A stretch of DNA of 64,000 nucleotides from Tistlia consotensis USBA 355 (GTDB lineage: Bacteria; Pseudomonadota; Alphaproteobacteria; Kiloniellales; DSM-21159), in NCBI RefSeq assembly GCF_900177295.1, contig NZ_FWZX01000023.1, forward strand, positions 55,200 to 119,199. The letters are read 5' to 3'. The translations under genes were made by a program, and so were the position numbers. Of this stretch, positions 8,472 through 17,837 are shown one piece after another; positions within the stretch are counted from its first letter, which is position 1, and the number at the start of each line of letters is the position of its first letter. The notes below the pieces were generated by a model, which had not been told where the DNA came from, searched no databases, and was given only the letters and a program-made list of their open reading frames with translations.

Positions 8472-9281
8472 ATGACCAGCCAGCCCCTCAGCCAGCCCTC
8501 GGCCGACGTCCAGCCGGTCTCGAAGCAGCACATGGCGCACGCGCTCGACGGCGGCCTGGCCGGCCGGGCGCGGATCGGGCTGATCGTGCTGGCCAGCGAC
8601 CATACGATCGAGCACGAGTTCCACCGCGTGCTGGCGCCGCTCGAGGGCGTCACGGCCTACGGTGCCCGGGTGCGCAACGATCCGCGCATCACGCCCGAGA
8701 CCCTGGCCGCCATGGAGGCCCGGATCGCGGAGGCGACCGACCTGATCCTGCCGGGCGTGCCGCTCGACGTCGTCGGCTATGGCTGCACCTCCGCCTCCAT
8801 GGTGATCGGCGAGGACAAGGTCGGCGAGCGCATCCGCGAGGCCCGGCCCGGCGTGCCGACGACCACGCCGGTGACCGCGGCGCGCGCGGCCTTCGCCGCG
8901 CTCGGCATGAAGCGGATCGCGCTGCTGACGCCCTACATCGATTCGATCAACCAGTGGATGCGCGGCTACTTCGAGGAGCGCGGCATCCCGGTGCCGGTCA
9001 TGGGATCCTTCACCGAGGAGAACGACAACGACGCGGCGCGCGTCTCGCTCGACTCGATCGAGGCAGCGGCGCTGGAGCTCGGCGCCGATCCGTCGGTCGA
9101 CGGCGTCTTCGTGTCCTGCACCTCGCTGCGCCTGGTCGCGGTCGCCGAGCGGCTGGAGTCGCGACTCGGCAAGCCGGTCACCTCGAGCAACCACGCGCTG
9201 ATCTGGCACTGCCTGCGCCTGGCCGGGGTCGGCGACGCGCTGCCGGGCCTCGGGCGGCTGTTCCGCGAGCCCCTGGAATAG
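8472..9281 (+). CDS. Maleate isomerase / EutA-like Asp/Glu racemase superfamily protein
   Basis: A 269-residue cytosolic enzyme of the Asp/Glu racemase superfamily, closest in pattern to maleate cis-trans isomerases and the ectoine-utilisation protein EutA. The two cysteines that act as acid/base pairs in the family are present: C105 in YGCTSAS and C216 in VSCTSLR. Other family segments are GLIVLASDHT, LLTPYIDSIN and TSSNHALIW. No eutB, eutC or other ectoine genes are nearby, so the substrate is open. The 14-base gap to dadA suggests that the two act on related compounds, for example a racemase feeding a D-amino acid dehydrogenase. That is inference. Confidence 0.78.
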   Translation: MTSQPLSQPSADVQPVSKQHMAHALDGGLAGRARIGLIVLASDHTIEHEFHRVLAPLEGVTAYGARVRNDPRITPETLAAMEARIAEATDLILPGVPLDVVGYGCTSASMVIGEDKVGERIREARPGVPTTTPVTAARAAFAALGMKRIALLTPYIDSINQWMRGYFEERGIPVPVMGSFTEENDNDAARVSLDSIEAAALELGADPSVDGVFVSCTSLRLVAVAERLESRLGKPVTSSNHALIWHCLRLAGVGDALPGLGRLFREPLE

Positions 9282-9423
9282 GCGCCGGGCGGCGGCTCGC
9301 GGCGCTTCGCGACGGAACCTTGCGCCGGCCCCGCCGTTTTTCGAAAGCTTCCTTTCGCCCGGGGCGCTTGCGCGAAACGCTGTTTCGCGCTCCAATCCGC
9401 GTCCCTTCGGCGCCGCCCGGCGC
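9282..9423. repeat. Structured intergenic element with nested inverted repeats
   Basis: The element begins right after a stop codon. Its ends are perfect inverted copies: GCGCCGGGCGGCG at 9282-9294 and its complement at 9411-9423. Inside are three further hairpins: CGGCGC with GCGCCG (9300-9327), CGAAAG with CTTTCG (9342-9357) and GCGCGAAAC with GTTTCGCGC (9370-9390). The fold would be a closed stem carrying three arms. There is no T-run, so it is not a normal terminator, and no tRNA signature. It could be a palindromic repeat element or a structured RNA upstream of the PHB depolymerase gene. Confidence 0.6.
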
Positions 9424-9525
9424 AAAATGGCCTTCTGTTAACCACTGCCGTGGGAGGCTGTGGCTGGTTCCGCGTCCTGCTGTCCAGCCGAAGACACGCG
9501 AAACAGCCACGAAAAGATCCGGTGA

Positions 9526-10746
9526 ATGCTTTACAGTCTCTACGAGTTCCAGCACACGGCGCTGATGCCGTGGCGCATCCTCTCTGACGTCACGCGCGGC
9601 GTCCTGACCCATCCCTGGGTCCCGGCCTCCTACACCCAGCTCGGCAAGTCGATCGTCGCCGGACTCGACGTCCTGGACTCGGCGACCGCACGCCGGCCGA
9701 AGCCCGACTGGGCGATCGACGAGGTCGCGGTCGGCGGCCGCAAGGTCGCGGTCGAGATGCGGGTCGAGCTCGAGAAGCCCTTCTGCCGCCTGCTGCACTT
9801 CGCCAAGCAGGGACCGCGCGCGCTGCAGCCGCGGGTGCTGGTCGCGGCGCCGATGTCCGGCCACCACGCGACGCTGCTGCGCGGCACCGTCAAGGCGCTG
9901 CTCGCCGACCACGACGTCTGGATCACCGACTGGACCGACGCGCGCGACGTGGCGCTGGCCGACGGCCCGTTCGGCGTCGACTCCTACATCGACTACCTGC
10001 TCGAGTTCATGCGCCGGCTCGGCCCCGAGCTCCATGTCATCGCGGTCTGCCAGCCGGCGCCGCTGGTGCTCGCCGCGGTCTCGCTGCTGGCCCAGGCGGA
10101 CGACCCGGCGCAGCCGCGCTCGATGACCCTGATGGGCGGCCCGATCGACACGACGGCGGCGCCGACCGAGGTCACGCGCCTCGCCGAGACCCGGCCGCTG
10201 TCCTGGTTCGAGAAGCACCTGCTGACCGAGGTCCCGAGCTTCTATCGCGGCGGCGGACGGGTGGTCTATCCCGGCTTCCTGCAGCTCGGCGGCTTCATCT
10301 CGATGAACGCCTCGCGCCATTTCGACGCCCACCTGCGCTTCTTCCGGCACCTGGTGCGCGGCGACGGCGACTCGGCGGCGCAGCATCGCCGCTTCTACGA
10401 CGAGTACCTCGCGGTGATGGACGTGCCGGCCGAGTACTACATCGAGACCGTCGACCGGATCTTCCAGCGCCACCTGCTGCCGCGCGGCGAGCTGGACTGG
10501 CGCGGCGTCCGGGTCGAGCCGAAGGCGATCGAGACGACCGCGCTCCTGACCGTCGAGGGCGAGCTCGACGACATCTCGGCGCCCGGCCAGACGATCGCCG
10601 CGCACCGGCTGTGCAGCGGCCTGGCGGCCGGCAAGCAGCAGGACCTGCTGCAGAAGGGCGTCGGCCACTACGGCATCTTCAACGGCCGGCGCTGGCGCGA
10701 GGACATCTGCCCGCAGATCGGCGCCTTCATCCGCGAGCACGACTGA
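9526..10746 (+). CDS. phaZ: Intracellular polyhydroxyalkanoate depolymerase
   Basis: A 406-residue cytosolic alpha/beta hydrolase that mobilises stored polyhydroxybutyrate. It starts MLYSLYEFQHTALMPWR, the usual N-terminus of this family. The nucleophile is the cysteine C175 in VCQPAPLV rather than a serine, as in the intracellular depolymerases of the Ralstonia type. An aspartate near residue 350 (EGELDDIS) and the histidine near 384 (GVGHYGIF) complete the triad. It stands alone, 244 bases after the isomerase gene, with a structured element in the gap. The ribosome binding site before the ATG is weak. It points to carbon storage as PHB in this organism; no synthase gene is in the window. 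Confidence 0.92.
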   Translation: MLYSLYEFQHTALMPWRILSDVTRGVLTHPWVPASYTQLGKSIVAGLDVLDSATARRPKPDWAIDEVAVGGRKVAVEMRVELEKPFCRLLHFAKQGPRALQPRVLVAAPMSGHHATLLRGTVKALLADHDVWITDWTDARDVALADGPFGVDSYIDYLLEFMRRLGPELHVIAVCQPAPLVLAAVSLLAQADDPAQPRSMTLMGGPIDTTAAPTEVTRLAETRPLSWFEKHLLTEVPSFYRGGGRVVYPGFLQLGGFISMNASRHFDAHLRFFRHLVRGDGDSAAQHRRFYDEYLAVMDVPAEYYIETVDRIFQRHLLPRGELDWRGVRVEPKAIETTALLTVEGELDDISAPGQTIAAHRLCSGLAAGKQQDLLQKGVGHYGIFNGRRWREDICPQIGAFIREHD

Positions 10747-10783
10747 GGCGAAGCGCGCGGGACCGGGACCCGACGCGGCGGCG

Positions 10784-11131
10784 TCAGCCCAGCGTGATCA
10801 GCGGCCCCTCGAACGGCGGTTCGCCCTTCGGGTCCTCGACCTCGACCAGCCAGAGGTCGGGATCGCGCCGGGTCGCGCGCTCCAGGTAGGCGTCGGCCTC
10901 GGCCTCGGGAACCGGCCCCTTGCCGGCCGCGACCATCCAGCCGAGCCGGCCGTCGAGGTCGCGCTGCTGGGTCAGCACCAGGGCGGTCCCGTCGAGCCGG
11001 TTGACCTTGAGCAGCACCAGGCCGCCGGTCCGCTCGCCCTTGCGCAGGACGAAGGCCGGACGGCCCTCGGCATGGCAGCGCCGGACCTGGGCCATGACCC
11101 AGATGTCGGTCGGCAGACGCGCCTCGCTCAT
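10784..11131 (-). CDS. DUF1491 family protein
   Basis: A 115-residue protein of the DUF1491 family, common in alphaproteobacteria and of unknown function. Characteristic segments are IWVMAQVRRC, LLKVNRLDGTALVL and RDPDLWLVEVED. It has no signal peptide or membrane helix. I placed the start at 11131 (MSEARLPTDIW) because the similarity begins there; a longer frame reaches 11296 but would run through the upstream spacer. It is convergent with phaZ and divergent from the PAS kinase gene. Confidence 0.85.
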   Translation of the reverse strand: MSEARLPTDIWVMAQVRRCHAEGRPAFVLRKGERTGGLVLLKVNRLDGTALVLTQQRDLDGRLGWMVAAGKGPVPEAEADAYLERATRRDPDLWLVEVEDPKGEPPFEGPLITLG

Positions 11132-11231
11132 GTGCTTTCCCGTCGGGTAATTGTCGGATCGGTTGTGCGCGGCATTGCCTTTCGTGGCGCCGCTGGGATC
11201 ATATGGCCGCTGCGTTCCGGCGGACGAGGCC

Positions 11232-13685
11232 ATGGCACAGAGCGGCGGCAGGGACAAGCGAGGCGTATCGAACACGCGATTCTTCGCGCCCTTCATGGCG
11301 ATCTTCCTGCTGTTCGTCGGCGTCGCCGGGGGACTGCTCGCCTACTGCGCCTCGGTTCAGAACGACCTCGCCCGGCAGCAGGCGAGCATGGCCGTAGACC
11401 AGAGCATGGAGCGCATCGGCGCCCGCCTGCGGGCACTCGCCGTCGAATACAGCATCTGGAACGAGCAGAGCCTGCGCGGCCTGCTGTCCGACGAGCCGAA
11501 TGCCGCCAAGCGTCGGCTCGGGCTCTGGCTGTTCCAGAAGCACGGCATTCCCGTCAGCTTCCTGATCGGCCCGGACGGCCGGGTCCGGGTCGCCCTGGTC
11601 GAGGGCCGGACGGTCGAGATGGACCCGCAGCCCTCGCTGTCCAGCGGCCTGCCGGCGCTGCTGGCCCAGATCGAGCGGAGCGGCGGCGAGGCGAGCGGAC
11701 GCGCGATCGGCCTGCTGTCGATCGATTCGACCGTCGACATCGTCGCCGCGACGACGCTCAGCATCCCCGGCGACGCATCGACGGCGACCTCGGGCGACGG
11801 GCGGGCGGCGCTGCTGATCGGCGCCCCGCTGCGGCGCGAGCTGCGGAACGAGCTCGGCGCCAGTCCGCTGCTCGGCGATCTCGACGTCCTGCCCGCGGAC
11901 GCCGAGGCGCCGCGGGGCGTCCTGTCCGGCCGCGCGCTGGCCAGCCCCGACGGCACCACCGTGGGGCTGCTGGTGTGGCGGCCTGCGCGCCCCGGCGACA
12001 CCCTGCTGTTCCGCCTCGGCCCGCCGCTCGCCCTCGTGCTGCTGGTCGTCGGCGGCCTGCTCTGGTGGATGGCCAACCGCCTGAGGGCCGCCAACACGGT
12101 GATGGCCGAGCGTGCCGAGGCGCTGGCCAAGGCCAACGAGGACCTGGCCGCCAACGCCGGCATGCTGGAGGTCGTGTTCGACGCGATCGACCACGGCGTC
12201 AGCGTCTGGGACCGGGACCTCAAGCTGGTCGGCTGGAACGACAACTTCCGGCGCGTCGTCGGCTATCCGCGCAGCCTGCTGCGGGTCGGCGTCGAGGCCG
12301 TCGAGCTGCTGCACTACCGGGCGATGCGCGGCGACTTCGGCGATCGCGACCCGGCCGCCACGGTCGCCGCCGAGCTGAAGCGACTGCGCTTCTCCGGCAG
12401 CTACAATTTCGAGGAGGTGACCGCCGACGGCACGGTCCTGGAGGTGCGGCAGCACGAGCTGGAGACCGGCGGCCTGGTGCGCAGCTATCTCGACATCACC
12501 GAGCGGCGCCGGGCCGAGGCGCTGCTCCAGGCCTCGGAGGCGCGCTACCGGGCGGTCGTCGAGAACCAGCGCGAGTTCATCGTGCGCATGACCCCGGACC
12601 GCACCTGCACCTTCGTCAACGAGGCGATGTGCCGGTTCCTGCAGCGCCGCCGCGAGGAGCTGATCGGCCAGCGCGAATTCGAGCCGATCGACCCGCTCGA
12701 CCGCACCGCCGTCGAGCGCGAGCTGGCCAGGATCACGCCGGACAGCCCGACGCTGACCCTGGCCTACCGCGTCGACAAGGCGGATGGCGAGCTCGGCTGG
12801 GTCGAGTGGACCTATCGGGCGATCCTCGACGAGAGCCGCCAGGTTGCCGAGATCCAGGGCGTCGGCCGCGACATCTCCGAGCTGCGCGCCGCCCAGGAGC
12901 AGGCGCTGCATCTCGCCAAGCTGGCCTCGCTCGGCCAGGTCGTCGCCGGCCTCGCCCACGAGATCGCGCAGCCGCTCAATGCCCTCTCGATGGCCTCGGA
13001 GAACGCCCTGATGGCCCACGACACCGAGGGCGACGAGGCCATCGACTACATGCGCGAGAAGCTGGAGACCGTGCGGCTGCAGGGCGAGCGCATGGCCAAG
13101 ATCGTCGACCATCTGCGCCGCTTCAACCGCGCCGACCTGACGGGCCTCGAGGAGGTCGAGCTGGCGCTGGTCGTACGCAGCGCCCTGATGCTCTCGAAGA
13201 ACCAGATCGCGCTCGACAAGATCGAGCTGCTCGACGAGGTGCCGGGCAGCTCGCGACGCATCCGGGGACGGCCCTTCGAGATCGAGCAGGTCATCCTGAA
13301 TTTCATCACGAATGCCCGCGATGCGATCATCGAGAACAGCCCGCCGCCGGCTCCCGACCGGACCGGTCCGCGCGGCCGCATCCGGGTCGAGCTGATCGAC
13401 CGGCCGGGCCGCTCCAACCTCAGGATCCGGATCTCCGACACCGGCGGCGGCATCCCGGAGGCGCACCTTTCTCGGATATTCGATCCATTCTTCACAACCA
13501 AGGAGCTGGGCAAGGGCATGGGCCTCGGCCTGTCGATCTGCTACCGGGCCATTGCAGGCATGGGCGGCCATATCAACGTGTGGAATATCGAGGGTGGTGC
13601 GCAGTTCGAGATTCTCTTGCCGGCCATCGAGGATGGCGGTATCGAGAAGGTCGCGCAGCCGAGCGCCGAGGGAGCCAGTCAATGA
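11232..13685 (+). CDS. PAS-domain sensor histidine kinase
   Basis: An 817-residue membrane kinase. A first transmembrane helix ([18 protein letters not shown]) is followed by an extracytoplasmic sensor region that begins like a CHASE4 domain ([17 protein letters not shown]). A second helix has [13 protein letters not shown]. The cytoplasmic part has a PAS_7-type domain ([15 protein letters not shown]), a second PAS domain, then the phosphoacceptor helix with [12 protein letters not shown] and an ATPase domain with ISDTGGGIP and GMGLGLSIC. The start at 11232 ([11 protein letters not shown]) is a best guess; a longer frame begins at 11151. Its stop overlaps the start of a receiver gene by 4 bases. 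Confidence 0.9.
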   Translation: MAQSGGRDKRGVSNTRFFAPFMAIFLLFVGVAGGLLAYCASVQNDLARQQASMAVDQSMERIGARLRALAVEYSIWNEQSLRGLLSDEPNAAKRRLGLWLFQKHGIPVSFLIGPDGRVRVALVEGRTVEMDPQPSLSSGLPALLAQIERSGGEASGRAIGLLSIDSTVDIVAATTLSIPGDASTATSGDGRAALLIGAPLRRELRNELGASPLLGDLDVLPADAEAPRGVLSGRALASPDGTTVGLLVWRPARPGDTLLFRLGPPLALVLLVVGGLLWWMANRLRAANTVMAERAEALAKANEDLAANAGMLEVVFDAIDHGVSVWDRDLKLVGWNDNFRRVVGYPRSLLRVGVEAVELLHYRAMRGDFGDRDPAATVAAELKRLRFSGSYNFEEVTADGTVLEVRQHELETGGLVRSYLDITERRRAEALLQASEARYRAVVENQREFIVRMTPDRTCTFVNEAMCRFLQRRREELIGQREFEPIDPLDRTAVERELARITPDSPTLTLAYRVDKADGELGWVEWTYRAILDESRQVAEIQGVGRDISELRAAQEQALHLAKLASLGQVVAGLAHEIAQPLNALSMASENALMAHDTEGDEAIDYMREKLETVRLQGERMAKIVDHLRRFNRADLTGLEEVELALVVRSALMLSKNQIALDKIELLDEVPGSSRRIRGRPFEIEQVILNFITNARDAIIENSPPPAPDRTGPRGRIRVELIDRPGRSNLRIRISDTGGGIPEAHLSRIFDPFFTTKELGKGMGLGLSICYRAIAGMGGHINVWNIEGGAQFEILLPAIEDGGIEKVAQPSAEGASQ

Positions 13686-14059
13686 ACGAGGTGGCGGTCG
13701 TCATCGCCGACGATGATGAGAGCCAAAGGCGGGAAATCGCCGAGTTCCTGGACCGCCTCGGCGTCAGCCATGCCGAGGCCTGCGACGGCGGCGAGGCCAA
13801 GAAACTTTTCACCGAAATGCAGCCGAAGATAGTGCTGCTCGACATGAACATGCCGAAGATCGACGGCGTCGAGGCCTTTCGCTGGATGCGCGAGCAGGAT
13901 TCCCGTGCCAAGATCATCCTGATGTCCGGCTACATGAACCGCGTCCGCGAGGCCAACGAGAGCGAGCTCGGTGCCTTCGCCGTGGTCGAGAAGCCGATTC
14001 CGCTGCGCACCCTCGGCCAGTTCATCAAGAACGTCCTGTCCGGCCGTGTCCCTGCCTGA
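13682..14059 (+). CDS. Single-domain response regulator (receiver only)
   Basis: A 125-residue stand-alone receiver domain with no output domain. The acidic residues DDDE are near residue 10, the phosphorylation site is D54 (VLLDMNMP), and the conserved lysine is K104 (VVEKPIPL). The ATG overlaps the stop of the upstream PAS kinase (ATGA), so it is translationally coupled and is almost certainly phosphorylated by it. Without an output domain it would act by binding another protein or as part of a phosphorelay; the next partner is not in this window. Confidence 0.92.
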   Translation: MNEVAVVIADDDESQRREIAEFLDRLGVSHAEACDGGEAKKLFTEMQPKIVLLDMNMPKIDGVEAFRWMREQDSRAKIILMSGYMNRVREANESELGAFAVVEKPIPLRTLGQFIKNVLSGRVPA

Positions 14060-14435
14060 GGTCCGAAAGGCCGGCCGGCGGCGGGGGACGGTCCCGGCGC
14101 TCGGCGTCCTGGCGCTCGCGGCTCTGCTGGCGGGCTGCACGACCGATCCGACCCCGACGCAGGGGCCGAAGGCGCTGGTCCAGCCGATCCAGCGGGCAAC
14201 CCAGCGGGCGCTGGTCGCCGGCGTCACCCCGGCGCCGCAGCCGATTGTGGTCTCGTTCTGCTACAGCAGCCTGGTCAACACCCGCAAGCAGCTGCGCGAG
14301 GACGCCCAGGCGCGCTGCTACCTGGGCAAGGGGCAGCTGCAGTTCGTCGGCGAGGATTCGATCCTGGCGCCCTGTCCGCTGTTCCAGCCGGTCCGCGCGA
14401 CCTGGCTCTGCTATCCCGCCCCCCAACCGAGGTAG
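14046..14435 (+). CDS. Hypothetical lipoprotein
   Basis: A 129-residue predicted lipoprotein that I do not recognise. The N-terminus is basic (VRKAGRRRG), followed by a hydrophobic run and a lipobox ending in LLAGC with the lipidated cysteine at C31. The mature part has four more cysteines (C72, C91, C110, C122), which could form two disulfides in the periplasm. The likely start is the GTG at 14046, inside the end of the receiver gene (14-base overlap), which makes it the third gene of the kinase-receiver string. Co-transcription suggests a sensory or envelope role, but nothing more can be said. Confidence 0.72.
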   Translation: MSLPEVRKAGRRRGTVPALGVLALAALLAGCTTDPTPTQGPKALVQPIQRATQRALVAGVTPAPQPIVVSFCYSSLVNTRKQLREDAQARCYLGKGQLQFVGEDSILAPCPLFQPVRATWLCYPAPQPR

Positions 14436-14439
14436 ACCG

Positions 14440-15555
14440 CTACGGCGGCCCGGCCCATTCAGCCCTGGCCTCGGCATCGCTCTCGACCGCGAGCCGGCGC
14501 CGGGCCTCGGCCGTCGCCTCGGCCTCCGGGGCGAGCCGGCGCAGCGCCCAGGCGGCGGCGCCGCGCACCAGCGGCTGCGGGTCGTCGAGGCGGGCGCGCA
14601 CCGAGGGCAGCAGGCCGGGCGCCCCGGAATTGCCGATCGCGATCAGCACGTTGCGCAGGAAGCGGGCGAGCCCGATGCGCTTGATCGGGCTGCCGGAGAA
14701 GAGTTGCCGGAAGGCGGCGTCGTCGAGGCCGGCGAGCGCGGCCAGGCGCGGGGCCTCGAGCGCGGCGCGCGGCCGGAAGTCGGCTTCCGCCGCCGTCCGG
14801 GCGAACTTGTTCCAGGGGCAGACCGCCAGGCAGTCGTCGCAGCCGTAGATGCGGTTGCCGATCGCCCGCCGGAACTCCCGCGGGATCGGCCCCCTGTGCT
14901 CGATCGTCAGGTAGGAGATGCAGCGCCGGGCATCGAGGCGGTAGGGCGCGGGGAAGGCGTCGGTCGGGCAGGCGTCGAGGCAGCGACGGCAGCGGCCGCA
15001 GTGGTCGGCCTCGGGCGGGTCTGGCGGCAGCGCGAGGTCGGTGAAGATCTCGCCCAGGAACAGCCAGTTGCCCCAGTCGCGGCTCAGGAGGTTGCTGTGC
15101 TTGCCCTGCCAGCCCAGGCCGCCGGCCTGGGCCAGCGGCTTCTCCAGCACCGGCGCGGTGTCGATGAAGACCTTGACCTGGCAGCCGGCCTCCGCGGCGA
15201 GCCAGCGGGCGACGCGCTTCAGCCGCTTCTTGACCGTGTCGTGGTAGTCGCGGTTGCGGGCGTAGACCGAGACGCTGGCCAGCTCGGGCTCGCCGAGCAG
15301 GGCCAGCGGATCGCTCTCGGGGCCGTAGTTCTGGCCGAGCACCACGACGCTGCGCGCCTCCGGCCAGAGCGCCCGCGGGTCGCAGCGCCGCTCGGCGGTC
15401 TCGGCCAGCCAGCCCATGTCGCCGTGGAAGCCGGCCTCCAGGAAGTCCCGGAAGGCGGCGCGGGCGGACTCCGAGCTGGTCGCCGGCGCGAAGCCGACGG
15501 CATCGAAGCCCTCGGCCAGGGCCCGCTCGCGGATCGCCGCCTTCAGCTCGGACAT
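14440..15555 (-). CDS. queG: Epoxyqueuosine reductase
   Basis: A 371-residue cobalamin- and iron-sulfur-dependent enzyme that performs the last step of queuosine synthesis on tRNA, reducing epoxyqueuosine to queuosine. Two 4Fe-4S clusters are indicated by [12 protein letters not shown] and [10 protein letters not shown]. The N-terminal region has the QueG pattern [11 protein letters not shown] and [14 protein letters not shown]; the C-terminal region contains a HEAT-like segment. I chose the ATG at 15555 ([13 protein letters not shown]) because GGGAGG is immediately upstream. It lies 20 bases after tgt, so queA-tgt-queG form one transcription unit. Confidence 0.95.
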   Translation of the reverse strand: MSELKAAIRERALAEGFDAVGFAPATSSESARAAFRDFLEAGFHGDMGWLAETAERRCDPRALWPEARSVVVLGQNYGPESDPLALLGEPELASVSVYARNRDYHDTVKKRLKRVARWLAAEAGCQVKVFIDTAPVLEKPLAQAGGLGWQGKHSNLLSRDWGNWLFLGEIFTDLALPPDPPEADHCGRCRRCLDACPTDAFPAPYRLDARRCISYLTIEHRGPIPREFRRAIGNRIYGCDDCLAVCPWNKFARTAAEADFRPRAALEAPRLAALAGLDDAAFRQLFSGSPIKRIGLARFLRNVLIAIGNSGAPGLLPSVRARLDDPQPLVRGAAAWALRRLAPEAEATAEARRRLAVESDAEARAEWAGPP

Positions 15556-15575
15556 GGCCTCCCGCCGCAATGGGT

Positions 15576-16745
15576 TCAGGCCGGGGTCGGCGCCACGTAC
15601 TCCGGCAGGTCGCCGCGCCCGTAGGCCTCGTGGAACGCGGCCGCGAAGTCCTCGAGGCTGCCGGTCTCGATGGCCCCGCGCAAGCCGCGCATCAGCGTCT
15701 GGTAGAAGGTCAGGTTGTGCAGGGTCAGCAGGATCGGGCCGAGCATCTCGCCGGCCCGGAACAGGTGGTGCAGGTAGGCCCGGGAGTAGCCGCTGCAGAG
15801 CGGGCAGCCGCAGGCCGCATCGAGCGGCCGCGGGTCGTCGCGGTGCCGCGCGTTCTTCATGTTGACCTCGCCGTCGGCGGTGTAGCCGCGGCCGGTCCGG
15901 CCGCTGCGCGTCGGCAGCACGCAGTCGAAGAGGTCGACGCCGCGCCGCACGCTCTCGACCAGGTCCTGGGGCCGGCCGACGCCCATCAGGTAGCGCGGCC
16001 GCTCGGCGGGCAGGGCAGGCGCCGTCTCCTGCAGCACCGCCAGCATGGTCTCCGGCGGCTCGCCGACCGCCAGGCCGCCGATCGCGTAGCCGTCGAAGCC
16101 GATGCCGCGCAGCGCAGCCGCCGATTCATGGCGCAGCGCCGGATAGACGCCGCCCTGGACGATGCCGAACAGGCCGTAGCCCGGACGCAGGCGAAACGCC
16201 GCCTTGCAGCGCTCGGCCCAGCGCATCGACAGGCGCATCGAGCTCGCCGCCTGCTCCTCGGTCGCCGGGAAGGGCGTGCATTCGTCCAGCACCATGGTGA
16301 CGTTGCTGTCGAGCAGGTCCTGGATCTCGACGGCGCGCTCCGGGGTCAGGCGGTGGGCCGAGCCGTCGAGGTGCGACTTGAAGGTGACGCCGTCCTCGTC
16401 GAGCCGGCGCAGCGAGGCCAGGCTCATGACCTGGAAGCCGCCGGAATCGGTCAGGATCGGCTTCGGCCAGTTCATGAAGCGGTGCAGGCCGCCCAGGGCC
16501 GCGATGCGCTCGGCGCCCGGGCGCAGCATCAGGTGGTAGGTGTTGCCGAGCAGGATCTCGGCGCCGGTCGCCGCGACCTGCTCGGGCATCATGCCCTTGA
16601 CGGTCGCGACCGTGCCGACCGGCATGAAGGCCGGCGTCTCGACCGTGCCGTGCGCCGTGGTCAGGCGGCCGCGCCGTGCCGCGCCATCCCGGGCGAACAG
16701 CTCGAATCCCAGGCCCGCTCCGCTCGTCGTCGCGGGCGCGCTCAC
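15576..16745 (-). CDS. tgt: tRNA-guanine transglycosylase
   Basis: A 389-residue enzyme that exchanges guanine at the wobble position of tRNAs with GUN anticodons for the queuosine precursor preQ1. The active-site aspartates are visible in [12 protein letters not shown] and in [10 protein letters not shown], with the substrate-binding GGLAVGEP loop between them. The zinc site is the C-x-C-x2-C motif in [16 protein letters not shown] plus a later histidine. It starts with GTG at 16745, where GTGA overlaps the queA stop. A much longer open frame upstream is only a shadow of queA. Length is normal. Confidence 0.96.
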   Translation of the reverse strand: MSAPATTSGAGLGFELFARDGAARRGRLTTAHGTVETPAFMPVGTVATVKGMMPEQVAATGAEILLGNTYHLMLRPGAERIAALGGLHRFMNWPKPILTDSGGFQVMSLASLRRLDEDGVTFKSHLDGSAHRLTPERAVEIQDLLDSNVTMVLDECTPFPATEEQAASSMRLSMRWAERCKAAFRLRPGYGLFGIVQGGVYPALRHESAAALRGIGFDGYAIGGLAVGEPPETMLAVLQETAPALPAERPRYLMGVGRPQDLVESVRRGVDLFDCVLPTRSGRTGRGYTADGEVNMKNARHRDDPRPLDAACGCPLCSGYSRAYLHHLFRAGEMLGPILLTLHNLTFYQTLMRGLRGAIETGSLEDFAAAFHEAYGRGDLPEYVAPTPA

Positions 16746-17797
16746 GCCTGGCGCTCCAGCAGGCAGGCGTCGCCGTAGGAGAAGAAGCGGTAGCCCTCGG
16801 CGATGGCGTGGGCGTAGGCCGTCCGCATGGTCTCGAGGCCGCTGAAGGCGGCGACCAGCATGAACAGGGTCGAACGCGGCAGGTGGAAGTTGGTCATCAG
16901 CAGGTCGACGGCCTTGAAGCGGTAGCCGGGCAGGATGAACAGGCTGGTCTCGCCCTCGAAGGGCTCGACCAGGCCGGCCCCGGCGCCTGGGCGCGCCGCG
17001 CTCTCCAGCGTGCGCAGCGCCGTCGTGCCGACCGCGACGACCCGGCCGCCGCGCGCCCGGGTCCGGGCCACCGCGGCGGCGGTCTCGGCGCTCAAGGAGG
17101 CCCATTCGGCGTGCATCCGGTGCTCCTCGACCCGCTCGTGCTTGACCGGCAGGAAGGTGCCGGCGCCGACGTGCAGCGTCAGGGTCGTGCGCTCGATGCC
17201 GCGCGCCGCCAGGGCCTCGAGCAGCGGCTCGGTGAAGTGCAGGCCGGCGGTCGGCGCCGCGACGGCGCCGCTGCGCTGCGCGAAGACGGTCTGATAGGCG
17301 CGCCGGTCGGCGGCCTCGGCGCCGCTGGGTCGCTTGATGTAGGGCGGCAGCGGCATCGCGCCGTGGCGTTCCAGGGCCTCGATCAGTGCCGGGCCGCTGC
17401 GCTCGAAGACCAGCGCCAGCTCGCCGCCCTCGTGCTTCTCGGCGACCTCGGCGGCGAAGGCGCCCTCGGCGTCGCTGGCGAAGACGATGCGGTCGCCCGG
17501 CTTCAGGCGCTTGGCCGGACGGGCGAAGGCGCGCCAGCGCGCCGGGCCCTCGGCCTTGTGCAGCGTCACCTCGACGCCGGCCTCGCCGCGCTTGCCGGTC
17601 AGGCGCGCCGGCAGCACGCGGGTGTCGTTGACGACCAGCAGGTCGCCGGCGCGCAGCAGCTCGGGCAGGTCGCGGACCCGGCGGTCGGCGAGGCCGTCCC
17701 GGCCGACCTGCAGCAGGCGCGCCGAGTCGCGCGGCTCGACCGGCTGTTGCGCGATCAGGGACTGGGGCAGCTCGAAATCGAAGTCGGAAAGCAGCAT
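16742..17797 (-). CDS. queA: S-adenosylmethionine:tRNA ribosyltransferase-isomerase
   Basis: A 351-residue enzyme that transfers and isomerises the ribosyl moiety of SAM onto preQ1-modified tRNA to make epoxyqueuosine. The N-terminus [19 protein letters not shown] is typical, as are [32 protein letters not shown] and [10 protein letters not shown]. It lies between a 2OG oxygenase gene (40 bases upstream) and tgt (4-base overlap). With Tgt and QueG it completes the late queuosine pathway; the early preQ1 genes (queC, queD, queE, queF) are not in this window. Confidence 0.96.
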   Translation of the reverse strand: MLLSDFDFELPQSLIAQQPVEPRDSARLLQVGRDGLADRRVRDLPELLRAGDLLVVNDTRVLPARLTGKRGEAGVEVTLHKAEGPARWRAFARPAKRLKPGDRIVFASDAEGAFAAEVAEKHEGGELALVFERSGPALIEALERHGAMPLPPYIKRPSGAEAADRRAYQTVFAQRSGAVAAPTAGLHFTEPLLEALAARGIERTTLTLHVGAGTFLPVKHERVEEHRMHAEWASLSAETAAAVARTRARGGRVVAVGTTALRTLESAARPGAGAGLVEPFEGETSLFILPGYRFKAVDLLMTNFHLPRSTLFMLVAAFSGLETMRTAYAHAIAEGYRFFSYGDACLLERQA

Positions 17798-17837
17798 GGC
17801 GGCGCTTCCTACACTCTCGGCCGGCCCTCGGGAAGCA

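Noticed and set aside
9282..9423. Cloverleaf-like fold read as a tRNA
   Set aside because: The arms do not have tRNA lengths, there is no T-loop GTTCRA motif, and no CCA end or anticodon stem of 5 bp with a 7-base loop.
15571..17105. 509-residue version of tgt running into queA
   Set aside because: The first 120 residues are a shadow of queA; the GTG at 16745 that overlaps the queA stop gives a normal Tgt.
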